Source of the DNA: DATGIQ01 sp035295665
GTDB taxonomy: Bacteria > Planctomycetota > Planctomycetia > Gemmatales > Gemmataceae
NCBI GenBank assembly: GCA_035295665.1
Contig: DATGIQ010000482.1
Location: 1-32,859, forward strand
Reading direction: 5' to 3'
DNA: 32,859 nt
Shown: piece after piece, positions 9,801 to 16,307 of the stretch
Position numbering within the stretch: position 1 is the stretch's first letter
How the letters are laid out: each line of letters opens with the position of its first letter
Notes under the pieces: model-generated
What the model saw: the letters and a program-made list of their open reading frames with translations, nothing else
What the model was told of the DNA's origin: nothing
Database searches by the model: none
Translations under genes and position numbers: made by a program

Positions 9801-10160
9801 CGACTTGACTTGCGTTGCGGTCGCAGGCCCTCCGAGGGGCGGAGGCGTGATCTCGAACAAGCCCGCGCCCGCTTGATCGGAAACAATCAGCCTTCCCCCA
9901 GGAGCGAGGCACATGCTCACCCACGACCCCTGTTCGTCCCGGGGCACGGTATAAAGAAGTTCGACCTGGAAGTCTTTCGCGACCTTGATGCGTTCAGCCG
10001 GTGTAGCCTTGCCAGTGCCAGTTCCTGTGGGCGGGGCGACACTCTGTTTGGGCGCCGGCCTCGCATTGCTTGCTTCCTTGCCGGCAGGGTCCTGAGCAAA
10101 GGAGCTCATCATGGTGCATAACACCGCGAGCGCCGGCAGAACGTAGTCACGGGCCTTCAT
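6864..10160 (-). CDS. PVC-type heme protein: sugar-dehydrogenase-like propeller + cytochrome c + DUF1080
   Basis: A 1098-aa exported protein with signal peptide MKARDYVLPALAVLCTMMSSFAQ. Residues about 55-420 resemble the PQQ-dependent sugar dehydrogenase propeller (VCGNDTRLYS, GYRNPYDIAFNRHGDLF). Residues about 430-690 are helical and may be HEAT-like. Residues about 700-840 are the planctomycete/verrucomicrobial cytochrome c module with heme motif C729-F-A-C732-H733 and the following GALGPDLT and ILNPNKAI. Residues about 879-1098 are DUF1080 (3-keto-disaccharide hydrolase/LamG-like: GFIRLFNGKDLTGWEG, GNSGLQFRSKIL). Single proteins with all three modules occur in PVC bacteria. The expected role is periplasmic oxidation and cleavage of sugars with electrons passed to heme. 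No frame damage is seen. The ATG at 10160 has GGAGA close upstream. Confidence 0.9.
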   Translation of the reverse strand: MKARDYVLPALAVLCTMMSSFAQDPAGKEASNARPAPKQSVAPPTGTGTGKATPAERIKVAKDFQVELLYTVPRDEQGSWVSMCLAPGGRLIVSDQAGAGLFEITPPPLGGPATATQVKSIPAAISGAQGLLWAFDRLYVVVNGGGRRGAGGRPNGLYRVQASKPGGELDEVHQLATIPGGGEHGPHAVLLAPDGKSLFCVCGNDTRLYSALAGTRLPKLWGDDLLFPYIARFSGVVPPAGCIYRVDPDGKNWELWSAGYRNPYDIAFNRHGDLFTFDSDMEWDVNTPWYRLTRILMATSGSDFGFRNGSNVSPPRYPDTLPAIFDVGPGSPTGVCFGYGSKFPAKYQEACFLCDWSYGRLFAVHLAPDGSAYKAQVEEFATGAPLALTDIVVNPQDGALYFIVGGRNTQSALYRIVYTGKESTVPSHGTDAGAEARALRHRLEAFHGKTDAQAVAVAWPYLSHEDRYIRFAARVAIEHQPYQEWQSRALQEANPVAAIHALLALVRAAGQDGSVPADLKGSVLEALGRLNWDTLTDSQRCDLLRVYTVLFSRLGRPDEAGRARFLAMFEPRFPSRNYETNADLCQLLVYLEAPTVAGKALRLIHSAPSQEEQMEYVKSLRNLKTGWSITERKDYFAWFQKASTYKGGQRFQQYIQEIRRDALATLSPMEREELQPFLEFKRAAADETAAKPRPLVKHWTLDELAPLVENGLSQRHFDRGRLLFGEAKCFACHRFANEGGALGPDLTVLSGRYSPRDFLEKILNPNKAISDQYAASVFTLNDGRVIVGRVVNLQGDSMSIQTDMLSPARLTRVRASTVESTRLSDISLMPTGLLDSFQAEDILDLMAYVLSRGDRNHVMFQQASTPTDTGRISMGDLPEPDADGFIRLFNGKDLTGWEGLEGYWSVKDGILEGSETREKSKQTFLVLSASKADPKKFANFELHFQYKFATPAGNSGLQFRSKILDEKTFRVGGYQADFDANAQYDGGFYDEAGVAGKRGIMANRGFKTTWDSANKRSNEPLGLSKEALAKAVKKGDWNSMVVTARGNTMRIAINGQTLGELVDNSPKAVPEGVIAFQLHAGFTMAVQFKDVKIKLLAP

Positions 10161-10231
10161 CGTAGTGTCTCCGGTAGAAGAATTGAGCCATGGTCCAGCC
10201 GGTCCTGTCTCGTGAACTCGGCCGTCGTTCG

Positions 10232-10711
10232 TTACCTATTTACGGCGCGGACTGCAGCCCGGCGCTTCGGTCGTTGGCCGCGGCCTCGGGGTGTGGCAAG
10301 CTCCTGGATGATTCGATGCAGGAGCCCCAGTAAGGCTTCCACCTCTTCCCCCGTGAAAAGAGCCAACATGCGGTCTCGGGTGGCCTCCCTGCCGGCCCAG
10401 ACTTTGGCAAAAATGCGTTTGCCCTTTGGTGTCAGGACGACGGTCCGCGTTCTCCGATCGTTCGGATGCCGCATTCGCTTCACGAGACCGCGCGTTTCCA
10501 TCAGCGTGAGCATCGCACCCATCGTGTTGGGATCGGCGTACGTTCGGCGGCATACCTCCGATTGAGCGACAACTGTGCCGTCGATCAAGGCAGCCAGGAC
10601 GACAAACTGGTCTGCGGTGATGGCATAGCGAGCAAACTCCCCATCGGCCTGGCGGTGCATGGCCAGATAGGCCCCACGCAAGGTCATGGCAATCTCATGC
10701 CAGGCATCCAT
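10232..10711 (-). CDS. MarR-family transcriptional regulator
   Basis: A winged-helix protein of 159 aa when started at the ATG at 10711, chosen because GAGGA lies 6 nt upstream. The frame also allows a GTG at 10723 that lacks such a site. Motifs in order: DQFVVLAALIDG, recognition region SEVCRRTYADPNTMGAMLTL, and the wing LVKRMRHPNDRRTRTVVLT, all typical of MarR. The C-terminus is basic (RGQRPKRRAAVRAVNR). It lies 71 bp upstream of the large heme/DUF1080 gene on the same strand and could regulate that gene or itself. Ligand unknown. Confidence 0.9.
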   Translation of the reverse strand: MDAWHEIAMTLRGAYLAMHRQADGEFARYAITADQFVVLAALIDGTVVAQSEVCRRTYADPNTMGAMLTLMETRGLVKRMRHPNDRRTRTVVLTPKGKRIFAKVWAGREATRDRMLALFTGEEVEALLGLLHRIIQELATPRGRGQRPKRRAAVRAVNR

Positions 10712-11101
10712 AGTCGTCCTCACAGAAATGCCACGTACACGTGAAGAGTCTGGATACGAATGTAGTCACGAGCGATCTCGCAGTCAACAAGGAAGAGTCA
10801 ACTCTCATAAATCTTTAACTATTGCGACGCGGTTGCGGCGATGTCGCGGAACGGCATCCCGGCCGAATGGCGGTTCCTACTGGTAATCCACGTGGAATCC
10901 GGACAGGGGCATCAGCGGCGGATGGTGCGGCGCGACCGCCTTAGCGGCCTCGCAATTCCCGCCTACGCTGAAGGACAAAGTGGGCACGTTTCATATAGCG
11001 GCGAGTTGGTAAATGTCGCGCTCGGCCTGGCGAATAAAATGGGTATGGCTTGATCGATAGGCTGGGCTTCACAGAAGGGGCAATGGCCAGGGAGCATTGC
11101 G
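10712..11101. other. Gene-free stretch between divergent genes
   Basis: About 390 bases between the leftward MarR gene and the rightward small membrane protein. It must hold both promoters. I see no clear hexamers and no supported frame. A short frame ending near 11030 (FPPTLKDKVGTFHIAASW) could be the scrap of a lost gene, but I cannot name it. Confidence 0.35.
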
Positions 11102-11398
11102 ATGGATTGGTGGAACACCTTGAGTACCGGCTGGTGCGGCAACGTAAGCGCCGGGTTGATAAGCGGCGTGATCGTTGGAGCGATTTTCTATTGGCTCGGA
11201 GGTCGTCAACTGCTTCGTGAAGCGACTCGATTGCGGAATCTGGCAAATCAGATTACTCGCGGTCTGGAGCAAGGAGGGATCGCCAAATTCAGCCGGGATG
11301 TTGCTGGTGAAACGCAGGGACTCGTTCACGAAGTGCGTGTTGGTGGAGGCCTTGTCTTGGGAAGTGCGGCCACGGTGGATCATCGGAAAGGTAGCTGA
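11102..11398 (+). CDS. Small membrane-anchored protein of unknown function
   Basis: A 98-aa protein with a single N-terminal membrane segment (GLISGVIVGAIFYWLGG, residues about 18-34). An amphipathic, charged helix follows (LREATRLRNLANQITRGLEQ), then a small C-terminal beta-rich part with GLVHEVRVGGGLVLGSA. A GGGAG sequence lies about 8 nt before the ATG. The layout suggests a cytoplasmic domain tethered to the inner membrane. I do not recognise a named family. It is immediately followed by the tRNA-Leu-like locus. Confidence 0.6.
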   Translation: MDWWNTLSTGWCGNVSAGLISGVIVGAIFYWLGGRQLLREATRLRNLANQITRGLEQGGIAKFSRDVAGETQGLVHEVRVGGGLVLGSAATVDHRKGS

Positions 11399-11432
11399 AT
11401 CGGAAGCCGATCGGCCTAGAATTGATACGTGA

Positions 11433-11543
11433 GCGCCGGTGGCGGAATTGGCAGACGCGCGGGACTGTTCCAGGCTCTCATGCGAGGGCCTCGAAAAACC
11501 CCGTGTCCGCAAGGGCGTGTCGGTTCGATCCCCACCCGGCGTA
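11433..11543 (+). tRNA. tRNA-Leu-like gene with a 27-nt hairpin insertion in the anticodon loop
   Basis: A class II tRNA framework is clear. Acceptor GCGCCGG/CCGGCGT has one G-T. TG occupies positions 8-9. The D arm GCG-GAATTGGCAGA-CGC is typical of leucine tRNAs. The long variable arm TGTCC-GCAA-GGGCG pairs, the T loop is TTCGATC, and the discriminator is A. The anticodon stem CGGGA/CCCCG has one A-C mismatch and the T stem one C-C mismatch. Between them is a 34-nt loop instead of 7 nt. It contains the hairpin GGCTCTC-ATGC-GAGGGCC (11473-11490) between CTGTTCCA and TCGAAAAA. No leucine anticodon can be read without removing something. CCA is not encoded. It could be a decayed tRNA, a tRNA with an unusual small intron, or a non-decoding tRNA-like RNA. 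It is too short for a group I intron. Confidence 0.65.
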
Positions 11544-11581
11544 GAACCGAGGCTCAGGATTGTAACAAGGTGTTTGAACGA

Positions 11582-11613
11582 AGAGGGGCCAGTCCGAAGG
11601 GGCTGGCCTCTTT
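11582..11613. terminator. Hairpin terminator between tRNA-Leu-like gene and vapC
   Basis: AGAGGGGCCAGTCC / GGGCTGGCCTCTTT forms a long stem with a GAAG loop, followed by TTTCGTT on the plus strand. It can end transcription of the tRNA-like gene and lies 15 bp past the stop of the oppositely oriented toxin gene, so it may serve both strands. Confidence 0.65.
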
Positions 11614-11627
11614 CGTTGCGAACATGC

Positions 11628-12071
11628 TTACGGCTTATATTCCGGGACCCCGACTGCCGCCGCAGCTTTCTTAAGCCGGTCGTCCAGCGATGCCAGCGGT
11701 AAGCCCCGGCGCAGAGCCAGTTCCAGATAAGCGGCATCATAAACCGTGAGATGATGCGCACGAGCCAGGCGCAAGGAATCCTGCCAAGCCCGAGTCACCG
11801 TCTCATCATCGATGCTAATCGGTAAAGTTGTAACCAGGGCCAGGAACTGCGTCACCTTCGCCTCGGTCGTTCGCTTCCGCCGCTCCCCCATGAGCAGGCC
11901 GTTGGCAACCTCCAGTGGCCATAAGGCGGGGACCACGGCTGCCGCAGAGGCCAGCGCGTCCTCGACCGACTCCGCATAGGCGTCCACTTCGTCCTCGAAA
12001 AACCAGGCCAGAGTAATCGAACCGTCAAGCACGAACACGGCGGACTTGGCTTTGGCTTTTTTCTTGGCCAT
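11628..12071 (-). CDS. VapC-like PIN-domain toxin
   Basis: A 147-aa PIN-domain ribonuclease toxin. Acidic residues expected at the active site are present: D16 (FVLDGS), E54 (WPLEVANGL), D112 (TVYDAAYLEL) and D130/D131 (ASLDDRL). The N-terminus is unusually Lys/Ala-rich (MAKKKAKAKSA). Length and motif spacing match VapC toxins, which cleave RNA such as initiator tRNA or the 23S sarcin-ricin loop. The antitoxin gene lies 32 bp upstream on the same strand, forming the usual antitoxin-first operon. The active site looks intact. Confidence 0.9.
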   Translation of the reverse strand: MAKKKAKAKSAVFVLDGSITLAWFFEDEVDAYAESVEDALASAAAVVPALWPLEVANGLLMGERRKRTTEAKVTQFLALVTTLPISIDDETVTRAWQDSLRLARAHHLTVYDAAYLELALRRGLPLASLDDRLKKAAAAVGVPEYKP

Positions 12072-12103
12072 GCTGGCGAATCCTTTCGCTCCAGGGCGCT
12101 CGT

Positions 12104-12349
12104 CTAGTAGCGCCGTCCTTCCTCGATGAGATCGCGCACGGACAGGCCCTTACCCAGAATGTTGCCTCGGCGTAATTCCTTCATTTGCCGGATGACCTGC
12201 CGCACGTCTTTCTCCGCTTCGACAGGGGGCGGGCTCAGCAGCGCGGCGGGTTTGCCCCGGCGGGTAATCAGCACTTTCTTACCTCTAGCTACTTGATCGA
12301 GCAGCTCCGACAGGTGTGTTCGCGCTTCGTAGAATCCAATGGAAGTCAT
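12104..12349 (-). CDS. Phd/YefM-type antitoxin partner of the PIN toxin
   Basis: An 81-aa antitoxin. The ATG at 12349 is chosen because GGGGGAG lies 6 nt upstream and the Phd/YefM fold begins there: MTSIGFYEARTHLSELLDQV, then KKVLITRRGKPAALLSP. The frame runs further upstream to 12478 but without protein-like sequence. The N-terminal domain should bind the operon operator. The C-terminal tail (RGNILGKGLSVRDLIEEGRRY) should wrap the toxin active site. Autoregulation is expected from the family. Confidence 0.9.
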   Translation of the reverse strand: MTSIGFYEARTHLSELLDQVARGKKVLITRRGKPAALLSPPPVEAEKDVRQVIRQMKELRRGNILGKGLSVRDLIEEGRRY

Positions 12350-12849
12350 AGTACTCCCCCAACAGACTTGTCTTTCAGACCAGTCTAACAGATGAGCGCG
12401 GATAGCACAACCAAAACCTTCAGTGAGCAGGAGGCCTGGGTAAGGGCTGACGGCTTGAGTGCCGCCCTGTAGACTCACGGCAGGAATTCGGCGCCGTGCC
12501 GAACGGCAGGAAGACCAGAGTGATGGCAGGAGACGACCAGGGGATCATCGTGGCCCAATGACCGGCCACACGACAAGTTGACGAAGCGCGAGCTTCAAGA
12601 CCTGCTTCACGGAAAACCACTACCCTGGGTCGAAAGGCCCTTGTATCCAGCAGAGGCAGTGCTTGGCGCGCCCCGTAAGGGGCGTCGGCCAGGTGCTGTT
12701 CTGCTGCGCCCCGTAGTGGGGGTTCCGTGAGCAGCCCTGACGGCGCTCCTCTTCCTTTGCGGGGCAAGGCGTGAACCAGACATCGCAAGGCAAGCGAGTC
12801 AACTCGTCCGAAATCGGCGTACTCACCATGCTGGCCGGGTTGGTCGTCA
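12350..12849. other. Gene-free stretch with two similar CCCC-GTA-GGGG hairpins
   Basis: No supported gene. Hairpin GCGCCCC-GTAA-GGGGCGT (12668-12685) has a GNRA-like loop. A related hairpin CGCCCC-GTAG-TGGGGG follows at about 12707-12722. There is no T-tract, so they are not obvious terminators. The antitoxin promoter must lie just above 12349. Confidence 0.35.
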
Positions 12850-13137
12850 TTGGCCTCGCCTGCAAACGGGCTGTCATGGCGGGAATCCCTGTGGGCTCTC
12901 GGCTTTGGTGTTTCTGTGCTGTTGCTTGCCTGGCTGGGGCAACTGACCCTCCGGCGGGCGGAGACGGCCCTGCCACTAACCGCTCGGCAGCGGGTCTGGG
13001 GGACGGTCGTGTTTGCCATCTGGCTGGGCGCGATAGGCCTGGTGGTCTGGTCGTATGTGGCCGAGCGTGCAACGCAAAGGCAACAGCCGGAGCCGTCGGT
13101 GGAAAGCGATGTGCTCATGCGAGAATGGCGGGAATGA
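12850..13137 (+). CDS. Small two-TM membrane protein (hypothetical)
   Basis: A 95-aa frame opened by TTG, with two hydrophobic segments (LWALGFGVSVLLLAWLGQL and VVFAIWLGAIGLVVWSYV) joined by a polar loop rich in charged residues. The tail is polar. No ATG is available in frame near the start. An overlapping frame carries MLAGLVVIGLACKR from 12828, which could be the true start lost through a frameshift. No clear ribosome binding site was found. Function unknown. Confidence 0.45.
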   Translation: MASPANGLSWRESLWALGFGVSVLLLAWLGQLTLRRAETALPLTARQRVWGTVVFAIWLGAIGLVVWSYVAERATQRQQPEPSVESDVLMREWRE

Positions 13138-13580
13138 ATCCGGTCGGCAAGGTACGCGGATATTCGCTGATGTCACGGAGCCCGTAGGGTCACTGTTTTT
13201 GCCCCACCACATGGGCGGCGATCTGATGATGCCGTCACAGCTGAGATGCCCATGCGGGGGAGGGAGCGCCAAGTCCGTGGAAGGCACGCGGGTGGTTTTC
13301 GGGTGTAAGCGGTGAGGCGGGCCGGGTATTTTCTCCAGGCCAGGATGGCTCCGTTGATGGACGAATTCCTTATGACGTACGATGGTGGGCGTTTTTTTGC
13401 GTGCTTTCGAGCGGAGAAGGTCGGTCGCTCGACCGACTTTGCGGGTCATAGAGTACATTATGTAGAGGAAATGGCAAGCCTCAAAATGCACGGGCAAGGG
13501 CAGCTTCGAAGTGACCTGTCGGCAATGTCAAGCTGTGGCACAGATTGACACAGAACGGGGAAAGGGGATATCATTACCGC
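13138..13580. other. Stretch without a supported gene before the parDE module
   Basis: Only short frames are present. One (about 13226-13315) ends in a Cys-containing CPCGGGS...FGCKR stretch that looks like a zinc-ribbon scrap. A second (GTG at 13312, 78 codons) overlaps its stop. Neither has a ribosome binding site or family features I trust. The promoter for the antitoxin gene should lie near 13500-13570. Confidence 0.3.
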
Positions 13581-13868
13581 ATGCGAGCATCCATGAACAT
13601 TTCGCTTCCCGTGCCCCTTAAAGAGTGGGTCGAGAAGCAGATTGCAGAAGGTGGCTTTGGAACCGCAAGCGAGTTTATCCGCCAGCTCCTTCGCGAGGAG
13701 CAACGGAGGCGAGCAAGGATTGCCATCGAAGAAAAGCTTGAAGAGGCCGAAGCGAGTGGGCCGCCCGAGCTGGTCACGGCAGAGACCTGGAAGGCGAGCG
13801 AAAAGCGGGTCGCGGAGCGACTGAAAACAAGAGCAAGGAAGCGAAAGCCGAATGGCAAGAATCCTTGA
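13581..13868 (+). CDS. ParD-like ribbon-helix-helix antitoxin
   Basis: A 95-aa protein. The ATG at 13581 was chosen over an upstream GTG frame because the protein-like part starts here; MNISLP at 13593 is a possible alternative. Residues 4-40 read SMNISLPVPLKEWVEKQI then FGTASEFIRQLLREEQ, the ribbon-helix-helix DNA-binding fold of ParD/CopG antitoxins. The C-terminal half is highly charged (EEKLEEAEASG, ERLKTRARKRKP), as expected for the toxin-binding tail. Its end overlaps the start of the toxin gene by 17 bp, a sign of translational coupling. Confidence 0.9.
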   Translation: MRASMNISLPVPLKEWVEKQIAEGGFGTASEFIRQLLREEQRRRARIAIEEKLEEAEASGPPELVTAETWKASEKRVAERLKTRARKRKPNGKNP

Positions 13869-14175
13869 ACGACCACGAGCCCGCCAAGAGCTTGAAGACA
13901 TCGCGGTCTACATTGGCAGAGATAGCCCTCAGGCGGCACGGCAGTTTTTGGCGAAGGTGAGAAAGCTTTACGGTACGCTTGCTGGGATGCCTGACATGGG
14001 CTCCCGCTGGAAGCCTGAGAACCCACGTTTTGCAGGGGTGCGTCACTTTCCAATCCCACGCTACCCGAAGTACGTAATCTTCTACAGGCCGCTCCCCGAA
14101 GGAGATGGAGTAGAAATCATTCACATTGTACACGGTGCCCGCGACCTGGGTGCCAACTTCGAAGAAGAATCATAA
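13852..14175 (+). CDS. ParE/RelE-family toxin
   Basis: A 107-aa protein with the ParE layout: N-terminal helix hairpin RPRARQELEDIAVYIGRDS and QAARQFLAKVRKLY, central GMPDMGSRW, then the beta-sheet core GVRHFPIPRYPKYVIFYRP and the closing EIIHIVHGARDL. ParE toxins target DNA gyrase, and RelE relatives cleave mRNA on the ribosome. The GVRxFPxxxYPxxIFYRP series favours the ParE type. It overlaps the antitoxin gene by 17 bp. The frame is intact. Confidence 0.92.
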   Translation: MARILERPRARQELEDIAVYIGRDSPQAARQFLAKVRKLYGTLAGMPDMGSRWKPENPRFAGVRHFPIPRYPKYVIFYRPLPEGDGVEIIHIVHGARDLGANFEEES

Positions 14176-14224
14176 ACACGCGGGTCCCTTGCCCTGCTTT
14201 CTGGACCTTCTTGGTGTAAGCCAT

Positions 14225-15119
14225 TTACCTCAATGAGTTCCACGCCAGAACGTCGAGAAGCCCATCGTTAGACCCATTGACCACGGCCTCCTGGCCCTGC
14301 CGGGCGGAGGCAATCGACCTTGGGCTAAAGGTCGCTTGTAGGTCGGCTGATTGCCCAGTCTCCATTTCCATCGGCCATTGGCGTGCCACGTTGGGCAGGA
14401 GGTCGGTGGAAGCCAGAGTGCCTACGCTTACGGTCTCTGGCTTGGACGCCGCCAGTTGGGCGACAACTGACTCCATCTGCGGTTGACTCGGAACGCGTCG
14501 ATGGAGACTGGGTCTGCGACGCGACGCCGAATTAGGGGCCGCCTCCCCAGTCCGCCGCATTGAGCAGCACACTCACGGTGCCGAAACTGTCGTCTAAGAG
14601 AGGATCCAGGTTGGTCACCGCGAGGTCGAGATGGCCGTCGCCGTTGAAATCCCCCACCGCTACGGACCTGGATGCGACCTCGGCGCGATAGTGCCGTGCG
14701 TCCTGGAAGGAACCGTCGCCGTTGCCCAGCAGCACGCTCACGTCGCCAAAGTTGGCCACGGCGAGGTCGGGGATGCCTTCGCCGTTGAAGTCACCCACCA
14801 CCACGGACTGGGGACGGGCTCCGGCCGCATAGTATTGGGCGGGCTGGAAGGTGCCATCGCCGTTGCCCAATAGTACGCTCACAGTATCGCCCTGAAAGTC
14901 AGCCACGGCGAGGTCAAGGCGGCCATCGCCGTTGAAGTCCCCCACCGCCACGGAAGCTGGAGTTATCCCCGCGTCGAATGCCAAGGGAGCAAGAAAGCCG
15001 GACTGGGCCTGGTCTACTGCACCAAGGAATAGAACAAGAACCGCCCAGCCCTCCAACCGGTCTACGAGCGGCAGCGGGAGCAAACGATGAACACGATGAG
15101 CTGGTCTGAATGAAGCCAT
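14225..15119 (-). CDS. FG-GAP/VCBS repeat protein, probably frameshifted near its C-terminus
   Basis: The ATG at 15119 with GGAAGGTGG upstream opens a 195-aa frame ending at 14532. It has a hydrophobic N-terminal stretch (WAVLVLFLGAVDQAQS) and three FG-GAP repeats with calcium-loop motifs DFNGDGRLDLAV, DFNGEGIPDLAV and DFNGDGHLDLAV, each followed by VSVLLGNGDG(T/S)F or similar. It ends abruptly at LLNAADWGGGP. In the next minus frame the sequence continues protein-like (APNSASRRRPSLHRR, ASTDLLPNVARQWPMEMETG, EAVVNGSNDGLLDVLAWNSL) to a stop at 14225, so the full gene probably had one more domain before a single-base indel at about 14535-14550. Such propellers are exported and surface-bound. 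The substrate is unknown. Confidence 0.55.
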
Positions 15120-15699
15120 AGACCACCTTCCTCAAGCAAGAGTGCACGAGAAGAATAGACCATGTGACCGCGATTATCTCCCGCCTGCTGCGAACAATGA
15201 AAGAGCGTGGGCAACCAAGGTTCACCTTCATCAGCGAACGGCGGAGCTGTTCCCCGCCGTGCGAGCCCATTCAGACGCAAAGCAGCACGACGAATCTATA
15301 CTGGTTCGTGGTCCTGTATCTCATTTCCGGGCCCTACCACATCGAATCAGGCCGCCCGGTAAAGGTGATTGCCAAGATTAGCCCCTTGATAACACTGGAC
15401 GTCAAAGGAAACAAAGTATGCAACACGTACGCGTAGTCGGTGAAGGAACAAGCAGGAAAGAATTAGCCTTGGCTTGGTCTTGTCGTCTTTTCACGAAGGG
15501 CGAACCGCACATAATCGTTATTCCCGCACGTTGCTGCCCAACCGCGCGGAATCACGATTGTCAGGCATTGCGATCTCGCCCCGCCAGGTGTTGCAATCTG
15601 CTGCGCGATCTCTGCTGGTGCTTGATGGCGGAAGGCTTCCGCGATGGCGAGCCGTACGTCCAGGGGAGCGAGCCGGCTTGTTCGCGTCCTGGCCGTTTC
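15120..15699. other. Stretch without a supported gene, left of the IS cluster
   Basis: About 580 bases. The longest frames (for example one from 15164, 90 codons) have no ribosome binding site and no recognisable family. I see no RNA gene. It probably contains debris at the outer flank of the IS701-type element. Confidence 0.35.
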
Positions 15700-15893
15700 A
15701 GCAGCCAGACGGGAGGGTTTTTTCCCGCACCTCGAACTCGGTGAGAACGCCCAAGCGAACGCTTAGTTCTACAGCAGCACTTTGTAATTGATTTCCTTGT
15801 GGCGCCGATGCCACGCTTTCGTGGGCGCGGTTCGTGCCACGCGGTTTCGTTTCAAGTGGTAGCTAACGATGTCGATGGCATCCGCGCGTGTTA

Positions 15894-15912
15894 GGCTCTG
15901 TCTGATGAATCA
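15894..15912 (+). repeat. IS5-family left terminal inverted repeat
   Basis: 19 bp, GGCTCTGTCTGATGAATCA, flanked on the outside by the duplicated TA. Perfect match to the reverse complement of the right end. Confidence 0.95.
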
Positions 15913-15941
15913 AAATGACCGGTTCGGGCCTCTAAACTTGT

Positions 15942-16307
15942 ATGAAGAGGCACGAACTTTCTGACCAACAGTGGGAGCTCCTGGCTCCCTTTTTCCCGCC
16001 CCGGCCGCGGAAGCGGGGCGGCCAGTGGAAGGATGACCGCACGATCCTCAACGGCATCTTCTGGCGGCTGAACACCGGCGCCCCCTGGCGGGACCTGCCG
16101 GAGCGCTACGGCCCCTGGCAGACCGTCTACGATCGCTTCCGCAAGCTGCGGAAGAGCGGTTTGCTGGAGCGCCTCGTCGAGCACCTGCAGTTGCGCCTGA
16201 ACGAGGCCGGGTTGATTGACCCCGAGCTGTTCTGTATCGACGGCACCAATGTCCGCGCGGCCCGTGCGGCGGCGGGAGCCGCGAAAAAAAAATCTGCCGC
16301 CCGGTGA
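15942..16307 (+). CDS. IS5-family transposase, OrfA (N-terminal half)
   Basis: A 121-aa frame starting MKRHELSDQQWELLAPFFPP. It contains the IS5/DUF4096 N-terminal region: NGIFWRLNTGAPWRDLPERY, YDRFRKLRKSGLLERL, and the first catalytic Asp in ELFCIDGTNVRA. It ends 15 nt past a run of nine A (16284-16292), where the reading must move to the +1 frame to enter the second half. Split frames with an A-rich slippage site are known in the IS427-type branch of IS5. Confidence 0.92.
   Translation: MKRHELSDQQWELLAPFFPPRPRKRGGQWKDDRTILNGIFWRLNTGAPWRDLPERYGPWQTVYDRFRKLRKSGLLERLVEHLQLRLNEAGLIDPELFCIDGTNVRAARAAAGAAKKKSAAR

Noticed and set aside
11433..11543. Group I intron in tRNA-Leu
   Set aside because: The insertion is about 27 nt and lacks any group I core; such introns are over 200 nt.
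11429..11702. Plus-strand ORFs of 81-87 codons (GGIGRRAGL..., MAELADARDC...)
   Set aside because: They are the tRNA-Leu-like gene and its terminator read as protein; this pattern recurs at class II tRNA loci.
13226..13548. Short frame with CPCGGGS...FGCKR and the overlapping 78-codon frame from GTG 13312
   Set aside because: The Cys pattern recalls a zinc ribbon, but both are short, lack ribosome binding sites and show no family I can name.
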